The notes beneath the pieces were generated by a model. That model was not told the origin of the DNA. It did not search any database and saw nothing but the letters and a program-made list of their open reading frames with translations. This document shows positions 57,501 to 64,000 of a DNA stretch of 64,000 nucleotides, piece after piece. Position 1 is the stretch's first letter. The number at the start of each line of letters is the position of its first letter. Source of the DNA: Pseudoalteromonas carrageenovora IAM 12662 (GTDB lineage Bacteria > Pseudomonadota > Gammaproteobacteria > Enterobacterales > Alteromonadaceae); assembly GCF_900239935.1 (NCBI RefSeq), contig NZ_LT965928.1, positions 358,945-422,944 of the forward strand. Direction: 5' to 3'. The translations under genes and the position numbers were made by a program.

Positions 57501-58022
57501 ATGAAAACGCAATCATTAAACAACTTACCACTAAATAAACAAGCAGGTTTTACGCTTGTAGAATTGATTATTGTAATCGTTATTTTAGGCATTTTAGCGG
57601 TTACCGCTGCACCTCGTTTTTTAAACTTACAGGGTGACGCAAATGCTTCAACACTTGAGGGTTTACAAGGTTCTATTCGCAGTGGTATGAATATCGTAAA
57701 TGGTAAATCTATTATTGCGAGTGATCACAAAAAGGCAACGGCAACGGTGACTGTAGATACGGGTGATGCAGTTCCTACTGTATATGGCTACCCGGCAGCT
57801 ACACTGTCTGCATTTGAAGCCTTTTTGGATGTAGATTTTGCAGCTGATGATTCAGCAGATTTTAACCTTGATGATACAGCCGCAGATGGCACGCTAATTA
57901 TTTATCCTAACAGTTACGTAAAAACAGATGATTGCCGTATTGATTATACACAAGCTACAGCAACGACAGGACCTGTTGTAGTAACTCCACCTACCATTAC
58001 TCTTGTAACTACAGGCTGTTAA
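57501..58022 (+). CDS. mshA: MSHA major pilin MshA
   Basis: A 173-residue prepilin. The leader MKTQSLNNLPLNKQAG ends at the PilD cleavage site, and the mature N-terminus FTLVELIIVIVILGILAVTA is a standard N-methylated pilin helix. The C-terminal part has the DDC...GC pair that closes the disulfide loop. The middle and end are variable, with Ala/Thr/Asp-rich stretches, as expected of a surface-exposed pilin. AGAGG lies upstream of the ATG. No separate promoter was found in the 13-bp gap. Confidence 0.9.
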   Translation: MKTQSLNNLPLNKQAGFTLVELIIVIVILGILAVTAAPRFLNLQGDANASTLEGLQGSIRSGMNIVNGKSIIASDHKKATATVTVDTGDAVPTVYGYPAATLSAFEAFLDVDFAADDSADFNLDDTAADGTLIIYPNSYVKTDDCRIDYTQATATTGPVVVTPPTITLVTTGC

Positions 58023-58031
58023 TTAAACTAA

Positions 58032-58523
58032 ATGAAAAGCAGTAGTAAGCAACGGTTGCGTGGCTTCACACTCATTGAGTTAATTATTACTCTAGTGATA
58101 TTGGGAATACTGTCGGTAACGGCAGTTCCCAAATTTCTGGGAAGCTCAACAGAAGATGCATATTCATATCGAGATAGTGCTTTAAATGCGCTTAGAACAG
58201 TGCAATTACGTGCAATGCAAAATACCGCTTTAAGCAGTTGCCATAAGCTCTATATTACTCCCACCCTTATAGCACCTCCCACACCAGATACATGTACCGG
58301 TAGCGCAGATGCTAATAATAGCGAACACTTAGTTGTTCAAATAAATACGCAGCGCAGCGATATCACTTTTAATGCTTTAGATAGTAACGCAAATACCTTT
58401 ACTGAAATTAGCTTTGATCCGTTAGGTCGTGCTGATCAAAATTGCGCATCACAGTGCAAAATTGATGTTGGCTTAGCTGCAATATGTATAAGCGGCGAAG
58501 GGCTTATTTATGCATGCCCTTAA
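58032..58523 (+). CDS. mshC: MSHA minor pilin MshC
   Basis: A 163-residue prepilin with leader MKSSSKQRLRG and mature start FTLIELIITLVILGILSVTA. Cysteines occur in SSCHKLY, PDTCTG, QNCASQC, AAICI and YACP. Its position third in the pilin series gives the name. It overlaps mshD by 14 bp. Confidence 0.85.
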   Translation: MKSSSKQRLRGFTLIELIITLVILGILSVTAVPKFLGSSTEDAYSYRDSALNALRTVQLRAMQNTALSSCHKLYITPTLIAPPTPDTCTGSADANNSEHLVVQINTQRSDITFNALDSNANTFTEISFDPLGRADQNCASQCKIDVGLAAICISGEGLIYACP

Positions 58524-59049
58524 AGCTAAAGGCTTTACATTAATAGAGCTGATTATAGGTATAGTCATGCTTGCTATTACACTTAGCATTATTACAGCGT
58601 TAATTGCCCCTCAGGCACAAAAAAGTGCAGAGCCCATTATCGCTTTAAGGGCTTCAGAGCTAGGCCAGTCTCTGATGAACGAAATTCAAAGTAAATCATT
58701 TGATGAACACAGCGATAGAAGCCCCCCTTTTAGGCGCTGTGGTGAAATATTAGTGGGTGCACAAGCGTGTACCGCACCTGCTGAGCTAGGGGTAGATAAC
58801 TCAGAGACCAGAACCAGCTACAACGATGTTGATGATTATATTGCGCTCTCTAATCAGCCGATTACTAATAGTTTAGGTGAGGTGCTAGCACCATATAGCG
58901 ACTTTAATGTTGTTATTGCTGTTGAGTACGATAGTGATTTTAACGATTCAACCAATAACGATGGCACCACCTTTAAGCGAATTACGATTGAAGTAACCTC
59001 ATCTCAAGGTGAGGTTTATGGATTTAGTGCATATAAAGGAAATTATTAA
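58510..59049 (+). CDS. mshD: MSHA minor pilin MshD
   Basis: A 179-residue prepilin with a very short leader (MHALKAKG) and mature start FTLIELIIGIVMLAITLSII. It has a CGEILVGAQAC pair and an acidic, aspartate-rich second half ending in a beta-strand motif, as in GspI/PilV-like minor pilins. The stop overlaps the mshO start (TAATG). Confidence 0.85.
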   Translation: MHALKAKGFTLIELIIGIVMLAITLSIITALIAPQAQKSAEPIIALRASELGQSLMNEIQSKSFDEHSDRSPPFRRCGEILVGAQACTAPAELGVDNSETRTSYNDVDDYIALSNQPITNSLGEVLAPYSDFNVVIAVEYDSDFNDSTNNDGTTFKRITIEVTSSQGEVYGFSAYKGNY

Positions 59050-59891
59050 TGCAAACAGCTAAGTATCAATATGCATTTACGCTTATAGAGCTATTACTTG
59101 TTATGGTGATAATAGGTATTTTAGCGGTAAGTGCATTTTCATTCATTGGTGCAGGTGTCAGCATTTATTCACAAGGTATAGAGCGGCAAGAGGCTGTGGC
59201 GCAGGCTCGTTTTGTAATTACACGTATAAGTAAGGAGCTACGCCATGCTACGCCAAACTCACTTAGGCTCTCTTGCGATAATAACACCCGTGGTGCGTGT
59301 AGTGCTCAACAGTGTTTAGAGTTTACGCCGTTTTTATCGGCTACTCATTACACTAATTATTTACCCACTGTAGCGCCTTTTAATATTAGCGCTGTTGATT
59401 TTGAACTTAATAATTTAACGCAGCCGCAAGCAGGAAGTTGGGCAACAATTTACCCATTAAATAGCGGGGACATATACGACGAAAACAATAATAAGCGTTT
59501 ACAGGTATCTGCATTTTATAGCTCGGCAACGAGTGCAATTGACGAATGGCAATTTGATAAAGCATTTGCACAGGAGTCGCCAAGTAAACGCCTTTACTTA
59601 CTCAGCACGCCAGTTAGTTTTTGTATTGAAGGGCAGTATTTATATCGGTATAGCGATTACGGCTTTAGTGCTACTCAATTAAATGCCGTAGGCTTACAAG
59701 TATCATCAGGCGTAAAACGAGATTTACTCGGGATTTATATTGCAAATAACTTAGCCTCTGAATTGTTTTTTACCCTTGATTCTATTTCACTGCAAAGAAA
59801 TTCAGTACTTAACATAAATGCACAAATGCAGTTTAACGAAACCGAAGTTATGAATTTTAATCATGAGGTACATATTCCTAATGTCCCTTAA
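59049..59891 (+). CDS. mshO: MSHA minor pilin-like protein MshO
   Basis: A 280-residue prepilin with leader MQTAKYQYA and mature start FTLIELLLVMVIIGILAVSA. The residue before the cleavage site is Ala (A-FTL) where Gly is usual, which PilD-type peptidases sometimes accept. GspJ/PilW-like, it has cysteine pairs in LSCDNNTRGAC and SAQQCLE. Its end overlaps mshP. Confidence 0.85.
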   Translation: MQTAKYQYAFTLIELLLVMVIIGILAVSAFSFIGAGVSIYSQGIERQEAVAQARFVITRISKELRHATPNSLRLSCDNNTRGACSAQQCLEFTPFLSATHYTNYLPTVAPFNISAVDFELNNLTQPQAGSWATIYPLNSGDIYDENNNKRLQVSAFYSSATSAIDEWQFDKAFAQESPSKRLYLLSTPVSFCIEGQYLYRYSDYGFSATQLNAVGLQVSSGVKRDLLGIYIANNLASELFFTLDSISLQRNSVLNINAQMQFNETEVMNFNHEVHIPNVP

Positions 59892-60369
59892 AAAACCACA
59901 CGGTACGTGCTCGTTAGCAAAGCAAAGAGGTAATTTAATTATTGTTTCTTTAGTTATTATTGTAGTTTTATTGGCTCTAGGCTTAGCGCTTGTAAAAGTG
60001 CTTTCGGGGGCGTCGCAGCAAAATACAATTGAATACTATGGCGCGCGGGCATATATGGCAGCACAAAGTGGAATCGAAAGCGGTTTAACGCAGTTATTCC
60101 CTGTAGACAGCCCTGCACAAAATTGCGCATCGGTAACATCAAACTTAACCTTTGAAACTAAATATTTAGCTTATTGCACGGTCACTCTTAGCTGTGAAGA
60201 ATATATAGATTTACCTGATAGCAGCACAACTAACGGGCTTGTGAATATATATTACTTACAAAGCAGCGCAACATGCGCTGCAACAAATTGCCCCGTTGGG
60301 AATAGTTGTAGAAAAGATTATTGGCAAACGCAAAGAACGCTAAGCGTAGAGGCTAAAACGTTACCATGA
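59881..60369 (+). CDS. mshP: MSHA biogenesis protein MshP (PilX-like)
   Basis: A 162-residue protein with a basic head and one hydrophobic helix (about 25-45, NLIIVSLVIIVVLLALGLAL), then a GARAYMAAQSGIESGL segment typical of PilX/GspK-type minor pilins. Several cysteine pairs follow. No classical FTLxE site is present. The ATG at 59881 is chosen; an upstream ATG at 59863 would add 6 residues. The stop overlaps the mshQ start (ATGA). Confidence 0.82.
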   Translation: MSLKKPHGTCSLAKQRGNLIIVSLVIIVVLLALGLALVKVLSGASQQNTIEYYGARAYMAAQSGIESGLTQLFPVDSPAQNCASVTSNLTFETKYLAYCTVTLSCEEYIDLPDSSTTNGLVNIYYLQSSATCAATNCPVGNSCRKDYWQTQRTLSVEAKTLP

Positions 60370-63300
60370 TAAAAAATGCCTTAATAATTTTTATTTTTAG
60401 CTGTTTATTACTTTGTAATTACGCATACGCTGTTCCCCCTAAAATAGAAGGACGCTATATAGAGCTACAAAACACGTATACGTCGCCTATTTGGACAAAA
60501 ATAAACTTTCAGCAACAATACATCACGCCTCCAGCTGTATTTATGCTTTCAACAAACCAAGGCGGAAACCCTGCAATAATAAGAATACGTAATATAACCA
60601 CAACAGGCTTTGAGGCACTACCGCTTGAACCCTCAGGGGAGGATGGGGGGCATATTAGTATGGGCGCGCACTACTTAGCCGTTGAATATGGTGTGCATGA
60701 GTTTCCTGATGGAACAGTTATGGAAGTCGGGAGTACTGATCTGCAGCTTGAATTACAATATGGCTCTAAATCAGGTTTCTCCCCTTTGACTCCTAAAGGT
60801 TATAAGTCGTTAGTGTTTGCAGAGCCATTTACTCAAAGGCCAAACTTTTTTCATTCTTTGCAAACGCTTAATAGTATTGATAGTAATCCACCTTCTCAGG
60901 CATTAATTCCGTTTTTAACCATTGCAGTAGAAAGTGGTTCTTTATCAACCAGTGGTGTAAATGTAGCACTTGAAGCATCAGAAACCGCGCTTGGCATAAT
61001 AAAAAATGAAACGATTGCTTATATGGCAGTAGAACCTGGAAGTAATCGAACGTTTAGCGACGATAATGGCATTGAGGTATCGTGGGAAACATTTTTTACC
61101 GGCTTTGAAGTCGATGGCTGGAGCAATGGCTGTAATTACTTTAACTTTACTAATGACTTTAGTGTTGCACCTTTAGTGGTTGCCAGTAAAAACTCGCGTT
61201 TAGAGGACGACGGTGGTTGGCTACGCAGCTGTAACTTACGAACCGACAGGCTAGGGCTTGTTGTTGATGAAGACCGTGATGGCGATAACGAGCGAAATCA
61301 CGTAAAAGAAGAAGCGTCTATTCTCGCAATGACCAGTACCTTTGTATTTAATGGTGACATTTTAGATTGCGATACATTATTTCCAGGGGCTATATCCACT
61401 TACAATAATGGTGAGGTACAGCTTGTTCAAGGTGTTGAAATAACAGATGGTAATGCTCAGTTTGTAACTACGACCAATTTAATTTCTACAGCACTTACAA
61501 ACCCTCCTTTGTGTAACGGGCAAGGCTGTGTTGCAAGTGGCTATAACTCTTTAGAGGCAAACCAAGCTGCGCAGGTACCAACAGTTACAAACGATGGTAG
61601 CTCAACAGGCCCTATCCCTACGTCGCTTGCAGGGGATTATTTTTACGATGAGCTGCAATTGAGCATGCTCGAAACACAATATAAAGTAACCGCCCCTACA
61701 CGGATTTTTTTAAAAGACACAACATCACTCATTTCCACATCGTTTTTAAATATTGGTAGAACAAATATAGAAGTAGAAACAGGCGCATACTTAGCAATAT
61801 ACGTTGATGGTGCCATAGCTATTGCCGCAGATGCTAATATTTCAGCGTATATTGTTGCCACAGGAGAGGTAAGAATAGCGCAAAACGTTTCATATCAAGG
61901 CTCTATTACATCAGCAACACAAGTGATTACCGAAGGCAGTTCAACATTTGACGCAATAACAGTACCCGAAAGCATTCCTGGTTTTTGTGGTATTTATAAA
62001 CCTGTGACTCTCGATCACTATCGCTTATCTATGAGTGATAATACGGGCTTAACGTGTGAAGCAAAAGAAATGACACTTACTGCCTGTGCAAACGATGCGT
62101 GTGATTTATTGTTTGATGAACCGTCTAGTTTGAACTTATCGCCAGATAATAGCGGACAGCAGAGCTGGGTTACGGGAGAAAATATTAATTTTACAGGCTC
62201 AACAAGTGTTGAGTTTGCCAAGCGCACAACCGGGAGCGTCACTTTTGGCTATAACACCGCAGACCCTTCGGCTCCGCTTCGCTGTTATATTGCAGGTAAT
62301 AATGTTGGGCTTAGTGGCTGTAAAGTGACGTTTTCAGATGCAGGGTTTATTTTTAATAACGAAACCGATGGCAACACAACTATACCTACTCAGTTATCAG
62401 CTAAACCTTCAAACACTGGTTTTAATGCCAAAGCGCTCTCAATTCAAGCAGTTAAAACAAATACTACTACCGGCGTATGTGAAGCTGCTTTTCCTGCGGG
62501 CGGTGATGTAAACTTAGATTTAGCCTATACATGCAGTGCAGGGGCGAGCTGCACTGACCCTATTGTATTGAGCAATAACAATAATGACTATAGTGTTGAG
62601 CAGGCATACCAGACTTTTACTATAAATTTTGATAATGATTCTAAAGCGCCCATTATTATTAATTATCCTGATGCAGGTAAACTCAGCCTAAATGTAAAAA
62701 CCAATTTAATATTAGATCCCGTAACTAATTTATCGGTTAATTTAACAGGTAGCTCTAATGAATATGTTGTTAAACCATTTGGACTCGCAATGAGTGTTGA
62801 AAACGATGGTTATGCAACAGATGCTAATGGCAGTTTGTTTAGACTAACTGGTGAAGCATTTAACTTAAAAATGAATGCTGTGCAATGGCTCTCAGGGCAA
62901 GACACTAATAACGATGGCTACCCAGATAACTACAGCAACATTAATAGTAATCCTATTGCTAAACACTTTATCACAGAGCAACCGTTAGTAGCGGCAACAA
63001 TAAAAGCCCCTTTATCTGGTGTATCAGGTACGCTTGAAGCTATGAGTAATGTTGCCTTTAGTGATACAGGGGACTTAAGCGAATCTGTATCGCAGTATAA
63101 TTACGACCAAGTGGGTATTGTTGATTTAATAGCCGGATTGCAAGATGCAGATTACTTTGGGGCTGGTGATGTAAAAGGGGCGCTTTATAATGTAGGTCGC
63201 TTTGCACCTTCACAGTTTCAAATATTAGGAATACAAGCCGCTGCACAATGTACGCGCTATGGCAGCAACTTAACTTACCTTGAGCAACCTTTTGAGCTTA

Positions 63301-64000
63301 GCTTTACAGTGCAGGCTCAAAACCAAAATAATCAGTTAATGGCAAATTACCGTGATGGGTTTGATAAATCCTTAGTATCCATCAACGCTGAAAATAACGA
63401 GGCCGGTAATTATATACCTGCAACGAGTTTTACTAGCCGACTTGTAAACCTAGGTAATAGCAACTGGGGAGATATCAGCGACGGCCAGTGGCAAATGAGC
63501 GAACTCAACACCACACTTGAAAGATTAGGAGTAGGACAACCAGATGGGCCATTTGCCATGGTCAGTTTAATGGCAACAGTTACTAATATTGAGGGGGCGA
63601 TGCTTGTCGATGCTAACGAAAAGCCAAGCACACAAGCAGCGTGTACAACTGATTGTGATTCTTTGACGTTAAATACGCTGCCAATACAGTTTAGGTTTGG
63701 CCGTTTAGTATTAGGTAACAATGCAGGCTCAGATTTAGATCCATTACTTATTCCCATGCAAGCGCAATATTACAATGGCAGTGGGTTTGTTAATAATGCC
63801 GATGATAATTGCAGTGTGTTCGAGCATCCCCAAATTACGCAAGTATCACCTTCGAGCCCGCAACTGAGTTATGAATATGGCGCAGGGGGCGCTGGGCAAT
63901 TAGAGTCGGGCAGTTATCCTGCAAATAATGGTATTTATGCGCAGCCTAATGGTTTAGGAGAGTTTACCTTAGAATATAATACTTACGATTGGCTAAAATG
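60366..64000 (+). CDS. mshQ: MSHA biogenesis protein MshQ, very large surface protein (3' end outside window)
   Basis: The frame opens at the ATG at 60366, overlapping the mshP stop, and stays open to the window edge: 1211 codons so far. The signal peptide (IKNALIIFIFSCLLLCNYAYA) is followed by a beta-rich part with PPAVFMLSTNQGGNPAIIRI and ITTTGFEALPLEP, resembling an H-type lectin or jelly-roll fold. A long beta-helical or Ig-like middle follows. The end matches the DUF6701 type (LPIQFRFGRLVLGNNAG, QAQYYNGSGFVNNADDNC). The last codons read FTLEYNTYDWLK, so the stop should be near. The likely role is a pilus-associated adhesin. Confidence 0.85.
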   Translation, partial: MIKNALIIFIFSCLLLCNYAYAVPPKIEGRYIELQNTYTSPIWTKINFQQQYITPPAVFMLSTNQGGNPAIIRIRNITTTGFEALPLEPSGEDGGHISMGAHYLAVEYGVHEFPDGTVMEVGSTDLQLELQYGSKSGFSPLTPKGYKSLVFAEPFTQRPNFFHSLQTLNSIDSNPPSQALIPFLTIAVESGSLSTSGVNVALEASETALGIIKNETIAYMAVEPGSNRTFSDDNGIEVSWETFFTGFEVDGWSNGCNYFNFTNDFSVAPLVVASKNSRLEDDGGWLRSCNLRTDRLGLVVDEDRDGDNERNHVKEEASILAMTSTFVFNGDILDCDTLFPGAISTYNNGEVQLVQGVEITDGNAQFVTTTNLISTALTNPPLCNGQGCVASGYNSLEANQAAQVPTVTNDGSSTGPIPTSLAGDYFYDELQLSMLETQYKVTAPTRIFLKDTTSLISTSFLNIGRTNIEVETGAYLAIYVDGAIAIAADANISAYIVATGEVRIAQNVSYQGSITSATQVITEGSSTFDAITVPESIPGFCGIYKPVTLDHYRLSMSDNTGLTCEAKEMTLTACANDACDLLFDEPSSLNLSPDNSGQQSWVTGENINFTGSTSVEFAKRTTGSVTFGYNTADPSAPLRCYIAGNNVGLSGCKVTFSDAGFIFNNETDGNTTIPTQLSAKPSNTGFNAKALSIQAVKTNTTTGVCEAAFPAGGDVNLDLAYTCSAGASCTDPIVLSNNNNDYSVEQAYQTFTINFDNDSKAPIIINYPDAGKLSLNVKTNLILDPVTNLSVNLTGSSNEYVVKPFGLAMSVENDGYATDANGSLFRLTGEAFNLKMNAVQWLSGQDTNNDGYPDNYSNINSNPIAKHFITEQPLVAATIKAPLSGVSGTLEAMSNVAFSDTGDLSESVSQYNYDQVGIVDLIAGLQDADYFGAGDVKGALYNVGRFAPSQFQILGIQAAAQCTRYGSNLTYLEQPFELSFTVQAQNQNNQLMANYRDGFDKSLVSINAENNEAGNYIPATSFTSRLVNLGNSNWGDISDGQWQMSELNTTLERLGVGQPDGPFAMVSLMATVTNIEGAMLVDANEKPSTQAACTTDCDSLTLNTLPIQFRFGRLVLGNNAGSDLDPLLIPMQAQYYNGSGFVNNADDNCSVFEHPQITQVSPSSPQLSYEYGAGGAGQLESGSYPANNGIYAQPNGLGEFTLEYNTYDWLK

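Noticed and set aside
61643..63757. Several minus-strand frames of 60-115 codons in the last 2.4 kb
   Set aside because: All are antisense to the open mshQ frame, which runs from 60366 to the window edge and has clear MshQ features.

Overview
The window looks like core chromosome of a marine gammaproteobacterium in the order Alteromonadales, most probably Pseudoalteromonas. This rests on gene order (priA-ftsN-hslVU; pilMNOPQ-aroK-aroB-damX-dam-rpe-gph-trpS; uvrA-yajR-ssb; a complete MSHA pilus locus), on protein sequences as read by eye, and on the AT-rich composition. No database search was possible, so the genus is an inference. No rRNA, tRNA, prophage, CRISPR array or intact insertion sequence was seen.

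Layout. 1-9013: the 5' end of rraA (minus strand), a PAP2 phosphatase and a glycosyltransferase with overlapping ends, a chemoreceptor with an HBM sensor, then a minus-strand block priA, ftsN, hslV, hslU and a DUF971 gene. hslVU has its own recognisable heat-shock promoter and a leader hairpin. 9117-15616: rpmE with a stringent-type promoter and structured leader, a short malic enzyme, then metJ divergent from metB with a perfect Met box, and metL just downstream of a small inverted-repeat element. 15681-18173: mrcA (PBP1A). 18305-30241: the type IV pilus alignment and secretin genes pilMNOPQ running into aroK, aroB, damX, dam, and then rpe, gph and trpS, with two small minus-strand membrane or secreted protein genes between dam and rpe.

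30290-34111 is the least explained part. A ToxR/CadC-like membrane regulator with a large periplasmic part diverges from a small secreted protein, a TraB/GumN protein and an apparently coupled 24-residue hydrophobic peptide. The divergent control region carries three copies of an AATATA-type half-site. 34188-39263: uvrA, yajR and ssb. 39532-44583: a hybrid sensor kinase with a periplasmic binding-protein-like sensor, then arsH-acr3-arsC with no arsR beside it. A 268-bp MITE-like element with near-perfect terminal repeats follows at 44597-44864.

45084-64000: the MSHA type IV pilus locus in one direction, interrupted only by a minus-strand PLP-dependent enzyme. The order is a degenerate EAL protein (CsrD/MshH type), mshI, a PilN-like gene, mshJ, K, L, M, N, E, G, B, A, C, D, O, P, and mshQ, which is still open at the window end. 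MshI, the PilN-like protein, MshJ, MshK and MshL parallel PilM, N, O, P and Q, so the window holds two paralogous pilus assembly modules about 30 kb apart.

Most of the window is well-known biology. The points most worth a second look are the ToxR-like/TraB unit with its coupled peptide, the heat-shock promoter and hairpin before hslV, the two non-autonomous elements, and the orphan ars operon.
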